DNA of 64,000 nt. Source: Neospora caninum Liverpool (Eukaryota; Apicomplexa; Conoidasida; Eucoccidiorida; Sarcocystidae). Positions 49,201-61,084 of this stretch are shown here, piece after piece (within the stretch, counting starts at the first letter, position 1; the number at the start of each line of letters is the position of its first letter). The stretch is taken from the NCBI RefSeq assembly GCF_000208865.1, contig NC_018395.1:1147920-1211919 (forward strand). The letters run 5' to 3'. The notes under the pieces are model-generated. The model did no database searches and was not told where the DNA came from. It worked only from the letters and a program-made list of their open reading frames with translations. The translations under genes were made by a program, and so were the position numbers.

Positions 49201-52158
49201 TCCTGTCTTCTTCTCGATGTATATCACCATTTGTAGACACAAAGCGAGCGAAACTCTACAGAGACAACTACAAGTACAAACATGTCTACACATGGTCAAA
49301 GCCTAGACCCTCGTGCGTAAATACTTCTGTAGATACACATACATATATATGTATATAGTATGTACAGATGGATATCTACCTCTGTGAGTCTCTCGATGGA
49401 TAAGTCTAGGCAAATACGCGTGAGAGTATGGCGTCGAAGGCGCGGCCTGCTGGCTTCTGCCTCCGCCAGGGAAACGCCCTTTCGACCGCTGGGCGGGAAA
49501 GAGAAGGACTGAGAGGAAAACTCACGAGAACGCGAAGCGCCATGATGTTAACCCGTCCCAGGTTTTGCTGGCGAAGAATCTGGAAGATGGCCGTGGCGTC
49601 CGGTGGCTCCTCGACGACGAGGAAGGAGCAGAAGCCGCCTCCTGCAGCCATGAACGCCTTTTCGTACTGCGAAGAAACCGCGAGCGCGGAAAGAACGCAG
49701 GACAAAAACTAACGCGTGGAACACCCTGCGTGGGGCGAGGCTCACGAAAAAGGACGCGTCCAGACCTGCGCCGCAAACGCCGGAAGCCTCACCTTTCTAT
49801 CGATACACCCCAGTTCGCCGAGGCGGTCGTGTAGGCCTTTTATCTCCCCCTTTTTCTTCATTTGCTGCAGAGCCTGCATCAGGCGACTGTTCGATTTGGA
49901 TTCGACGCGGCGTGCCTCGATCTGAAACGAGAAGAAAGACAAAACGCTGCTGAAGTTTCCGAGTCCGGGCGCGTCCCGTTTCGCATGCAGTCACCCGCTT
50001 CGAAGCACGGATCTGAAAAACCCCTTCCTGGCAAAACGCTCGACACACTTCAAAAAAACTTCCCTGCGCCACGCGCGCTCACGACCCTCGACGTCTTTCC
50101 TCCGCCATCGCGAGCGAAGTTCCCCTTCCGCCCCTCAACGGCAGCTGTATTATGACGGTCCAACGGCAGGAAAATGCGCGAAAGTTGGTCCAACACGTTT
50201 CGGCTCTTCCCGGTTCTCTCGGGAGCTCTGGTCCTCGCGTCCCTTCCCCGTCTCTGCCGTGCGAGCCTTGTCTGCGACTCCCGCCTTCTCTGTTGCGCCG
50301 CTCTGGGCGTGGTTTTGGCCTCACTGCATGCGCCTTGCTCTGGATTTCGCGCAGCCTTTCTCGGAGACGCGACACTTCGCCCTGCGCCTCCTCGCGCCGA
50401 CGCGTCGCTTGCGTCTTCTCCGCGCGAATAGTCGAGAGTAGCTGCGTCTTCTGCTTGGTGCCTGCGGTCCGATCCTGGAGCAGCTGCGTCAGCTTCGTCA
50501 GACTCTCCTCCAGATTTTTGTATTCTTGTTCGCCCTAGAGAAAGCGAGAAAACGGAGCAGAAGGAGCGAAAAGACCGAGCATCAGCGAGACAGATTTCAC
50601 ACACCGCCCCCTTCCTCCGGATGCCCCAGGAAGACGACGCAGCAGAGCAGCTTGCCTGCGTCACGCGTTCGCGTCTCTTGAAAACGAACGGAATCCCTCA
50701 GACTTGGGCGCGACGCACGCCGTTTTTCTCCCCTCCCTTTCCCGGACGCGAGAACTGCTTGGCTCCTAGAAGCGCGCGACACACGCTCGCGGAGCGTTTC
50801 TGGACGCCAAAACACTTCCCTCTGCGTTTCTCTCCTCGTTGTTCTGCAGCGGGCCTTGACCCTTCCTAGGGTGCAGAGACACTCGACTCGCGTTTTCCAG
50901 AATGGACGGCAGACGCACTCGCAGTTTCTTCTTTTCGAGGAGCGAGAACTCCTTGTTTAACTTGGCGATCCCCTTCATCTGGTCGTCCAGCTTGGCCTGA
51001 AGCGGCGCGAGTTGCTGCTCCGCCTTGCTGTGGGCGGCTGCGAGACGCCGAACTTCGTCTGCCAGAGAAAAACAGAGAAAAATGAAAAGGTAAAAAAGCA
51101 GACCAATCTCGCGGCTGGCACGTGACACCGCGCAGAAAAACGGCGCTTTCTTCCTCTCTCGCCTGGTTCGCCTCGGCTCCTTGTTCCTCGAGAGCTGGTG
51201 TACATCGTGGCCCACTTATCGACTCTCCTCTCTGTGTGTAGACGCATGCGAGTTCGGGTTCGCGTCTTCTCGGCTCGTCCACACCTTCTCTGCTTCAATC
51301 CAAAGTTCGGCGTTTCACTCTCTTGCGCGCGTGCGGTTTCCCCCCGTGTGTTTCCTCTCTCTTCGCACCTTGAATCGATTCTCTGTAGGTTTCGACGTCT
51401 TCTTTCGCCTTCTCGTAGGCTTCTTCTGCCGCGGGAATCTGCAGCTTCTTCTCGTCCGCCTCCGCCTGGCGGCTGTCAATCAGTTTCTGCTCTTCTTCGC
51501 GCTTCTTCTCGTTCGCCTTCACCTTCTGCGTCTTCTCCTCGCTGGCCTGCGCCTCGCTGAAAAGTTCGTTCCGCAGCTCCTCGTCGCGCCACACCATCTG
51601 GTTGAACTTCCCGTCGACCTGAGAGAGCGCCCCGCGACGAGGGAGCACGAGAAAACGATTTTAGGCTCACGGCAAGCGAACAGACGCCGCGAAAAAAAGC
51701 CTTCGCTCTTCGCGCAAAGAACGTTTGCGAACCGACAAAAGGGACATGGGGCCTCTAAAAAGTTCCAGCTTCGAAAATCGGTGGCGGTACACGCCCGAGG
51801 AAAACGTCGACAAAACACACAGAAAAAACGCCCGTGAGACGTTCACGCCTCTCGTGGCTCTGCCTGTGTCCAAGCGAAAGTCCCACAGACGTCTCGTGTT
51901 CCCAGTTCTACAGACAGTTTGCACAGACGTGCAGAGAGACAGTTGCGCATGCAGCCCGGCGGGCAAATCTGTGATGGGAGTTGCGTCTCCAGAGGACAGA
52001 AATGTGGCGTGAGACTCTCTCACCTCAGCGAACTGCGTTTGCAGCTTTTTGTCTTTCTTCCACAACTCATCCAACTCTTTACCCAACTGCAGGAAACAGA
52101 CAGGCAACACATGGGCAAAACACCGTAGGTCCACACACATGCAGACACACGTACGTCC

Positions 52159-52202
<44 letters not shown>

Positions 52203-55200
52203 TACCTAGGTGCCAGGATACGTACAGATGGCGGCGGTACACGCCACAGCATATGTCTTTATGTATATGCATATATGCATGTATATATGCATATATGTAT
52301 ATATATGTGTATATGTATATATGTATATATGCATATATGTGTATATGCATATATGTGTATATGTATATATGTATATATGTGTATATGTATGTATGCAGAT
52401 GCATGCATATACGCAGCATACATTTGTGCACCACGATCCTGAGGCCGCCTGCACCACGAGACGGGGGGAGCGAAAACGAGGGCTGGTGATAACGAGGAGA
52501 CACCGAGAGCACCAGAGAGACGCCTGGGCGGAGAAAGGAAGAGGAGCAAAGACGCGAGTCAGTGAAGACGAGAACGCGGCGCCGGCGCGAGAAACCCGGT
52601 CGCCTCACCGCCTCGAACTGCTGCGCGAGAGCAGCGCCCTTTTCTTCGTCTTCTTCTTTCTGCCTCTCCACTTTGGCTAGCTCGCGGCGTTTCTGGCGAT
52701 ACACTCCACTGAGCTCCTGAACGCACACGGCGAGACGCGAAAGGGAAAGCGGGAACCGCACGGAAGGGCGATAACGGGGCAAGGGAAGAGGAGCAGCGGC
52801 GGAACAGACACCCGGCACGAAAGGGGGGGGAAAGCAAGGCCAACGCAAGTTGCAGACGCACGAGACGTGTCCCTCATCTCTCTCTTTCCTTGTCCATGAA
52901 TCTGTCTCGCGACTCTCTCACTCTGAAGGGACCTATTCTCCGTTCCTGACCTCGCCTCTCGTCTTCTCTCTCTCTTGTCTTTCTGCTTCGCCTCCTTTTT
53001 TTGCGCAGCACCTCTGCGTCTTCAACGTGTTTCTCGTTCGCCTTGCTCTTCGTTCGCTTTTTCGCTTCTTTCCGTGTCCCTGGCCTGTCTAGCCTTACCC
53101 TTCCGTCGAGAGCCGCGAGAAGGAGGGCGTTTGTCTGAACTTGCTTTTCAAACTGAAGAAATTTGACCGCCTCGTTCTTCGGGCCTTCCAGCTGCTTCAC
53201 TTCCGCGCCGGCCGCCCTACAGCGATTTGCTTTTTCTTGGTACTGTGAAATGCCAGCAGAGAGGAAAACACGCGGTCGGCAACGAGGAAAAGACAGGGAA
53301 ACGAAAGCGCAGGAAAACGAACCGGGAATCCTTTCCGAAACGCCAGTGTCGCGCCTCCCTCGTCCTTCTTTCAGCGGGTTTTGGCGGTTGTCTCGAACAG
53401 AGGAGGAAAGCTAGGAAAGAGCTAAAAGCAGGGAGGGGAAAAAACGAGTGACCTCAGAATACAGCCCTTTTAAACACCCTTAAGACAAGCATGCAGTCAG
53501 TAGAGAAAACGCAGACCCACAGGGAAACGAGCGTGAAGAGGAGCAAGAACCTCCTGCACAATGGTGCTCGTGTGCGTTTAAATTCCCTTGAAAGCCCAGA
53601 GGAACAGCCAAAACACACAGAGAGGGTGACCATCGCGAAACTCGAAACAGAAAAACAACGGCTGAGGCGATTCCGAAAAAGAAGAGCGACGGCCTCCCCG
53701 AAGAAGGCGCAACGAAACCAGGAACTGTCTCGACCGCCCCTCGCGCAGTGCGTCTCAGTCAGGAAGTCTGCAATTCCGTCGGAATCCACACTGCCTTTGT
53801 TCGCTTCAGTTGTCACAAGCTTTGTCCGCCTCGCTGTGGCCACAGGAGAAAACGCGGGTTTCTCTCAAAACGCCCTGGAAAGCGGCAAAAACGCTACCTG
53901 CTGGCATGACGCTTCGTAGTCTTCCTGCGCCTTCTGAATGGGCTCGACGAGGCGGTTCGATCCCACGAGCTCTTCGAGATACTCCAGAAGGCCTGTCTCC
54001 TCGGGCCGCTGAAAGACGAGAGAGCCCAGAAAACGCACAACATCGGTGAACGGCGAAGCCACCCTGGGTCATGAGTAAAAATGCATGCGCTAACTTGAAG
54101 GGAAGCATCACGAACGGAGCCCGACGCGACGGTTCGTCTCCTCCCACGAGATCCTTGGGCGAAGGACTGGGCAACACGCAGGGAAAGCGAGGAATCTTCG
54201 GCAGACCGTTTGTGAGTCGACAGCTCGCGCCGTCGCTTCGCCACTCCTGCTTCGCCGACTTCGCCTGCTTCTCCGGCTTCGCCTGCTTCGTCGGCTACTC
54301 CTGCTTCGCTTGCTGCTTTGGTCGGTTTTGCCTACCGTTGCCTTGGGTTTCATGAGGGCAATCTGCTCGACTTCGCCCTGCAAAATGAGGAAACGGTTGT
54401 TTTGCAGATCGAGACCCTTCGACTTGAGCAGTTCGACGACCTGTCGCTGCTGGGCGCGCTGGCCGTTCACACGGTACTCCGTCGAGTTCGAGGCTCGAGA
54501 CACTTCGCGCGACACGACAAACTGCGAACCGGGGATCACCTCGAAATCCTCCGAATCCGGATCCTAGCAGGTGCACCAGACGGCAGAACGGCGGGGAGAG
54601 GTGAGACGCGCGAGTGCGAAGCGCAGAGCGAGGCAGTTGAAAGGGGGGGGCGGTCTCGCCGTCAGACGGCACTCTGCTGTTGACATATGGCACCACGGTC
54701 CTCGTCCGCTTCTCAGCCATTTAAAACCGTGTAAATATATTCAACAGAACTACACTGTTCACGCTCAAGAATTCAGCATCTCCAAAACCAGTGGTTTGTT
54801 AGCATGCGCAGCCAGAGCGCAGAGAAGGGTCAAGAAAGAAGCTGACGAGAAGCGCGGAAAAGAAGCGACGAGCTGTCGCATCCGCCTTGTCTCTCGCGTC
54901 CCTCAACCCCGTGAGTCTCCCTCGCTTGGTTTTTCACCTTGCGGCAGCTGCGTGTCTGACGCATGCGTCACGCCTCTGCAGGAAGCTGCTCCGCGTGGGC
55001 TGCGGCGCGCCTGTGCGCGAGGGTGTCTCAGTTTTGGGGGGGGGGACCTACCGGGTCAAATATTTCCTGGAAGAAGACGGTCACTCTGGCGGTTTGGAGA
55101 GGCTCGCCGCCCCCTGCAGCGGCCGAGTTGTGGATGAGTTCGACGACGTTCTTCAGGCGAATCTGCTGCGCTCTCCGCCCAAAGACAAAGAGCATTGCGT

Positions 55201-56177
55201 CGATGACGTTGCTCTTGCCACTGCCGTTCGGGCCCACAATGGCCGTAAAGCGCTGAGGCACAGGAGCGCAGCAAAGACACCGTGACGGGGGCTCTTCGTT
55301 CGCGAAGCGTTCGACGGCGTTCGCGGGAAAGGCAGAGAGACATGCGAAAGAGACACTCCTTCGCACTGCTCGAGAGCCGAGAGCGGCGCGCTGCGTGACA
55401 CACACGCGGTGCATCCTCAGGCAGGTTTTTGCCTTCAGCGAGAAAGGGTCGACAGGGGCGACACAGACAAGGCAGGTACGCGCTCTCTCTCCCCGATGAT
55501 GCGCCATGGAAAACGGGTGGGCTCCAAAAAATCCACGAGTCGGAAGAGACGAGCACGCGTTGACGGCGGTTGGCCGATCAAGGCCGAGGGAGAGAGACTA
55601 CAGACTCTCGGCTGTCTGCACAACCTGCATGCGCATCCACTTTTCTGACCGTTCAGCCCCCTGGACGCGCCTGACTCACTTTATGGAAGGGGCCGATCGT
55701 CTTCTTCTTGCCGTAGCTCTTGAAGTTCTCCAGCACGACACGTTCGATCATCAGGCGTTTCCGCGGGAGAGCGCAACGGGCTCCCGTCGACTGCGGATCG
55801 CGAGGTCGCCCTTCGCTTTCGCCCTTGTCCACTAGCGCGAGCGCGACCGAGGAGGACGGAGAAGCAGGAAAGTTTGCACTGTGCGGCGTTCGATGTTCTC
55901 CGGGTTCTCGCACCGCCAGTGTGAGCTCGCTCTCCGAGCTGCGAGGCTGTGCCTCTGTGTGTCTGCCACAGTTTCCATGGTTGAGGCTGGAGGCATCAGC
56001 CCTCGTCTCATCTCCTGCCAATTCCCTCGCGACTTCCTGTCCTGATGGGGGAAAGAGCGAGTCGGCTGATGCATGCGAAGGCGAGGGAGAAAGCGACGCT
56101 TCTTCCTCGAGGCACTGAAGCGCCGAGGCCGGCGGCGGAGAACAGGTGGAAGAGGCGCTGTCTGTCTCCCGTTCCAT
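42714..56177 (-). CDS. SMC4: Condensin subunit SMC4 (23 exons)
   Basis: Exons (minus): 56177-55680, 55252-55052, 54563-54336, 54008-53898, 53242-53099, 52716-52609, 52086-52024, 51618-51369, 51058-50919, 50534-50325, 49921-49793, 49666-49526, 49039-48841, 48304-48099, 47744-47643, 47486-47397, 46797-46650, 46397-46276, 45792-45616, 45151-44402, 43890-43767, 43479-43271 and 42932-42714. All phases agree; length about 1522 residues. Walker A is GPNGSGKSN (residues 173-181). Two coiled coils flank the hinge (LHDRLGELGCIDRKYEKAF near 680, GRMVGGG near 822). The ABC signature LSGGEKTL lies near 1379 and Walker B YFLDEIDAALD near 1403. GGDAELELVDSSDPFSEG and SVRPPKKSW just before the signature are specific to SMC4. 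With SMC2 and the non-SMC subunits it compacts mitotic chromosomes. Unusual features are a 130-residue N-terminal extension and an acidic low-complexity insert (about 1133-1219) in the C-terminal coiled coil. Confidence 0.95.
43190..43221. repeat. TA microsatellite in last SMC4 intron
   Basis: Alternating TA tract in the intron 42933-43270. Confidence 0.88.
46101..46138. repeat. TAGA microsatellite in SMC4 intron
   Basis: Tetranucleotide (TAGA)n tract after a short TA run, in the intron 45793-46275. Confidence 0.88.
48553..48625. repeat. TATA/CATA repeat in SMC4 intron
   Basis: Imperfect alternating ATACAT and ATATAT units in the intron 48305-48840. Confidence 0.8.
52156..52412. repeat. TATATG/TGCATA minisatellite-like block in SMC4 intron
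   Basis: A TA tract at 52156-52206 and, after a unique 45-base spacer, about 160 bases of ATATGTATATGCAT-type units lie in the intron 52087-52608. It is open in several frames on both strands only because the repeat lacks stops. Confidence 0.88.
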
Positions 56178-59100
56178 CGGGAAGAGGTTTCGGGGCGAGA
56201 AGAAGAGGCGAAAGAAGAGAAGAGGGATATACTTTTTGAGTGAGAAACCGAGTCAGTGGGTGATCAACTGGTGCAGAGCGACAACGAAGACCAGACACGG
56301 AGGGAAGGCGGGAGACAAGATACACTTCTTTTCTTCATCCTTCGAGTCGATGTGCTTTGTCGCCGCCCTCACGTGGTTTGATCCTTTCTGAACCGATTTT
56401 GCCTTTGCTGTTGGCCTTCTCGTGTTCTGCGTGCTGTCTCCTCGCCCTTCTCGCTCTCGTGTAGACCTCCCACAACACACACATGAGGATCGCCCCCCGC
56501 TGCCAGGTTCGAAGCGGAGTGAAACAGCACGAAGCGGCTCGGGCAAAAGACCGCTTTCTGACGGAAAACGAACGATACGCAAGCGCGAATTTCCGAAGAA
56601 AGAGCGGTGACTCCGAAGTGGGCTCCGTCACACCGGCTAGATCAGTATCGTTGCCGCGGTCTACGACGGAGCGAGGAGAGCCAAGGAGACAGGAGAGCGG
56701 GGAAAATAACAAGCACATGAAAAGGACAAAGCAAGAGAGCAAAAGAAAAGAACGGCGGAAGAGGGGCGCTCAACAGAAAGTGGTGCCGAAAGAAGGAATA
56801 AGAAGGAAAATACCGATGACTCGCGCTCGGTCCTCCCGCCACCCAGCGTGTGTGCCGGTTCATCAGGAGACACGGCAAGAGAGGCGCACATCCGCTGGTT
56901 TTCCCGATTTCTTGAAGCGAAACCTCACGGCTAAAGAGGTGTTTGACACCTTTTCGTGAGGACCAGGTTCGAGAAGAGAGTGGAATGGCCTAACCTTGCG
57001 AGGAAAAGACAGAGGAGACAAGACCCCGGCGCTTCTGTCTGCTTCCAGGGTGGGCGGGTGTATGCATGCTTCGCTGCATGCTGTCCAGATGGAATCTGAC
57101 AAGACACGGGCGGAAACTTTGTCATGGTACACTACAAAAAAGAGTCGCATCTCCCAGGGGCAGGGAGGCAACCCATTTCCACTCTCGGCCATGCAAGTGG
57201 TAAAATCGCGTGGTTTTTTTCCTCCTTGTAGCTGGCCAAGCGCCTCTGTGATTTCGCTGGTTCTCGTGTAAGCGGGCGGGGAATTCTACGAGTTTGTACG
57301 GCTTCAGATCTTTGTGGCCTCGTTCTAAGAGCAAAGGACAAGATTGACCGTAAAAGGATTCGTCACTTGCCTCTCCCGAAAAGTCGGATTCGTTCGTAAG
57401 CGTCTCAGAAAGCAGGGGCGAATATCGATGCCAACCAGCGCGACAGTCCGGAGCCTCCGTTCGGACGCCGAAAACTAAGAAATGAAAAATGCTCCTTGGG
57501 CCCCGGGAACCGAGGCGGCTCAGGGAGAGGTCCGAGCCATGAATTAGTATATGGATAACTGCACGATCTTCCGATTGTAGAGGCCTTAACATTAGGGAGA
57601 GCTAAGGTTATTTTGGAGGCACATGGGGCGTTTCGAAGTGACCAGTGTACAGGACTACCGAATATCAACCGTTGCATGCCATCATAGATCAGGATTGTTA
57701 GTACTCTTCTCTTCCTCTTGAGAATACAAGCTTACAACGTTCTGCTGACAAGGACATAAGTGGTAGCTGAAGAGGCGAACATGTTGGGAGACAACCGGTT
57801 CACTTTGTCTACAGTCGATGAATCTGAATCGAGAGTCCTGACATGGCCTGTGGGTACTCCAGGGCTGCCCTTGTACCTGCGAAGGAAACAATTTGTCCGG
57901 GATTTCGACTGTACGTTGCGCTTGATAGAGCGCTTGATTTGTCTCCCTGGGCTCACAACGTACGACTTACTTCGTTGCCACGTTTTTGCGTCTCGCTTAG
58001 CCGCTAGTCTCTTCTGCTTTTTCACCGCAGTTGCTATGTACCCCGGTTCAACCGCATACTTTACAGAAGCCGTTAATACCCATCATTTCGTGCGTGGATG
58101 CGATATATATAATCCTCGACGTATTTAATGCAAAGAAGTCCGAGCCATAGCGGCCATGCTGTTCGGCATAGGTGGCACACGGAACTCAGGTTGGGAACCG
58201 TGTTACTGTCGCGTCGTGACATGCAGTTTCACTGATTCAATGGTAGTTTTAGAATGAAGTTAACTTTGCTCGTGGATGCAGTTTTTGATGCGTTTTTCAT
58301 TCGAAGGGGAATGCACAACTTTTGGGCACTGTTTGCACGGAATACGCTGGTAGTGGCGGGGTTCCGCCGCTCGTATTGAGTTCTTCCGCACAATGCAGGC
58401 CGACACTCGTGTGCATTAATCCTTCCTCCTCAGTGCGTACCTGGATAGGTGTGCGTATTTCGCTTTATTCATCTCATTTGTCTTTGCCAACCGCACGTGA
58501 TTTTCACAGCGTCGGATATTTATCTCCACAGACCGTTGTGCTGCAGAGCACCGATTACTTTAGGGTCTACTCTCACTGTTTTGGGCTACGGTTACCGGCA
58601 CTGGTACGTGGCCATCACACACGGCTGACACATGTTTTGGGTAATAGTCCGAATACTTTATCTCGTATCTGTTTTGCGTAGGAGTCTGTCAGCCCCCGCA
58701 GCAACAATAGGTAAAGCGACGCATGAATATCCTTGGATATAACGACAGCAACTGACACTCGTTACCGTTTTGACGAGTGCCAGACAGTTCTCCGCTTATC
58801 GCGAATGCGACTGTTGCAGAGGTAGCGCAGCTGACTAGCAACAAAGCGCATACAAATGTATCTTAAATACAAAGAAAAAGGCACGGGTAATAAAATGTCT
58901 ACCGAAGTGCAAATTGAGGGATTGAAAAAGTCACCGTTGGTGTCCCCCAATCGAGCAACAAACTCAGTTGTGCCCTTCTCGTGCTTCGGCCTTCTTCGAG
59001 GGATTTTTAGATCGCATGCATTGATGCGATGACGGACATAGCCTCTTTCATCAGAGAACTGAAGGTGACCGCCTATTCAGAGGAGCTGCGGTCACCGTAT

Positions 59101-59278
59101 GTACGCAGACTACTTGCAGCTCAGCTGTGGCCATTGAACTGCAGCGTGATTCTCTGAACCCCCAATCGCGTTTTCGTCCGCAGTTAGGATACCGATCGCT
59201 TCATACGTGAAGCGTGCTTTTGCTGGAGACACCGCTGTGCATGGGTCTCTGAGACAGCATGGAGGAAGAGATGCACTA
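56178..59278. other. Intergenic, SMC4 promoter side and 3' flank of the kinase gene
   Basis: The first few hundred bases should hold the SMC4 promoter and leader. A plus frame at 57760-58128 (122 codons) has an ATG near 57781 but no recognisable domain. Nothing else is supported. Confidence 0.4.
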
Positions 59279-61084
59279 TCAGTCCTCCTCCACTTGAAAG
59301 AATGGATGTTCATTCTTCAGTCGTAGTGCCGTCCACCTTGTTTCTTCTTGCGGGTCAAGGAGGAGCTTGACAATATCAAGAAGCTTTCGACGTTCCGGCG
59401 TCATGAAATCGCATCTTCCTCCAGCGAAATTCTCCCTCTTCAGCTTCTTGAGGAACTCTTCGTAGTAAGCTCGAGTATTTTCACCCTTGTCTCCCCTGCC
59501 TCTCGGTGTTCTAAATTTGAACGGTTTCTTTCCATTGCATATAATACTGAATATTGTGGCGCCCAAAGACCAACTGTCCATCAAACTGGAGGCCTTCGCC
59601 CCCCGGCCACCGTTGGCGCCACACTTTGCTCTAATCGGGTCAACATAGTGTAGCGTCAGATTCCCAGAGCAAGACACATTTTCACCTATATTGGCTACGA
59701 AGGCCAGATCGATCATGAAAACTCTTCCATTCGAATCAACAGCGAAGTTAGCCGGTTTTAGGTCTCTGTGTACCAGGTTGATACGCTCGAGGTAGCTAAC
59801 AGTGGTGACCAGGTTGAAAACCAAATATTTCAGAGCATTGTCGGTGAAGGCTTTCGACCAGAAATCTGATAGACTCGGACCAAGAAGCGGCATTAGTGAC
59901 ACATGGGGTTTTATCAGCAGTCGCTTCCGTGATTTACCTCCGACTTTACCGACGATCACGTCAGGGAGTTTTTCCCTTTGCGGGTGCGTCGACTCGAGCG
60001 TGTAGTCATGTTGGCTGACCGCAATTCCATTAGTGAGAAGCTCGTCGATTGACGCTTGATTTAATAACCGCTCGTTGGACGCTTGGTGCATTCGCCAAGT
60101 TACATCTAGTTTGTTTTCGCGCTGTTCCATATCCTGTGGGGCGGTGGAGTCCAGAGATAATACGAAGAATTTGCCTGCGTAGTTGCGGGCCATAGCCAAG
60201 TTTTGCATGTCTTGCACAATGCACACTACTGCTGTCCCTCCCGAACCAAGAATCTTGCCTAAGCCGAGTCTTGTCCTTTTGCCCTCATTATCGACAGCGT
60301 TGTACACGGAACCACTCGGAAACGCGTTCCGAAATGCAACTTCAACATCGTTCGTCTTTTCTCGGAGATCCTCATCAGAAAGAAAGCCGTCAAAATACAG
60401 GTTTTCCAGCGCGTACTCCTCACGCAGATATTGTTTTCTGTTTTTCTCCATCTCTCCAGAAACGACTGTCGCTGTCAATTTGCGCATATCCTCCTGCCCC
60501 TCTGTGAGCTCCGACCGTTTAACTGGGGACCCCAGATCAGTCACCCAAGGGCCCATCAGCTGTCCCGTTTGGCGGCTACCACCTTCTCCAGCATCCTGTT
60601 CTGGACGAGACCCCCCCGAAGCCTGCCCCGTGCGCAAGACATCTCTCCCGTGAACAGACGCTCCTCCGTTTTCCTCCCTTGATTTTTGAGTCCGTCTTTC
60701 TCCTGCTCCCTCCTTCTCTGAGTGAACCTGGTCAAACGATACCGGTCTGACAGGTGGTGCCCCCACACCTGAGCCAGGTGTGTCAGTGAGTGTTATTTCT
60801 GAATAGTTGGCGACCGGTCCTTCAGTCTGGAACTGCGAACGTTTTCTGGAGTAGGTTGCATATGAATCCGGGGGAGCGACTGGAAGATGCAAACGTATGT
60901 CTCTGGCCCGTCTTGCTCCGAAAACATGAGTTGCGGTAATTTTCTCCTGAGATGCTAGTGTTCCAGCAAGAGGCTCTGATGGCAAGCGAACTTGGGTGAG
61001 AGCGACCGAAAGCGAGCAAATCGTCGCCATGGAAACCCCAAGAAGCAACGGTATCCGTAACAGAATGACGCGCATTGTATCCAT
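59279..61084 (-). CDS. Rhoptry-kinase (ROP) family protein kinase
   Basis: An intronless frame of 601 residues; the frame extends upstream, but 61084 is the first ATG (61075 is the next). Residues 1-30 are a signal peptide (LLRIPLLLGVSMATICSLSV). Residues about 30-215 are polar and low complexity with basic stretches, as in ROP N-terminal extensions. The kinase domain follows: glycine loop LGKILGSGGTAVV (about 275-287), the lysine strand YAGKFFVLS (Lys305), catalytic loop HRDLKPAN (439-446), metal-binding Asp459 in IDLAF where most kinases have DFG, DSWSLGATIF in helix F, and a final ERRKLLDIVKLLLDPQEETR. The catalytic Lys, Asp and Asn are present, so it may be active despite DLA. Bulky inserts and the F-helix sequence match the coccidian ROP2-like superfamily, secreted from rhoptries into the host cell or vacuole. 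Which ROP number it is was not recognised. Confidence 0.88.
   Translation of the reverse strand: MDTMRVILLRIPLLLGVSMATICSLSVALTQVRLPSEPLAGTLASQEKITATHVFGARRARDIRLHLPVAPPDSYATYSRKRSQFQTEGPVANYSEITLTDTPGSGVGAPPVRPVSFDQVHSEKEGAGERRTQKSREENGGASVHGRDVLRTGQASGGSRPEQDAGEGGSRQTGQLMGPWVTDLGSPVKRSELTEGQEDMRKLTATVVSGEMEKNRKQYLREEYALENLYFDGFLSDEDLREKTNDVEVAFRNAFPSGSVYNAVDNEGKRTRLGLGKILGSGGTAVVCIVQDMQNLAMARNYAGKFFVLSLDSTAPQDMEQRENKLDVTWRMHQASNERLLNQASIDELLTNGIAVSQHDYTLESTHPQREKLPDVIVGKVGGKSRKRLLIKPHVSLMPLLGPSLSDFWSKAFTDNALKYLVFNLVTTVSYLERINLVHRDLKPANFAVDSNGRVFMIDLAFVANIGENVSCSGNLTLHYVDPIRAKCGANGGRGAKASSLMDSWSLGATIFSIICNGKKPFKFRTPRGRGDKGENTRAYYEEFLKKLKRENFAGGRCDFMTPERRKLLDIVKLLLDPQEETRWTALRLKNEHPFFQVEED

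Noticed and set aside
52206..52549. Minus and plus frames rich in Ile, Tyr, Thr and His
   Set aside because: They are translations of an intronic TATATG/TGCATA repeat.
53945..53970. tRNA B-box-like GGTTCGATCCC
   Set aside because: It lies inside SMC4 exon 4 on the opposite strand, with no A box or stem partners.
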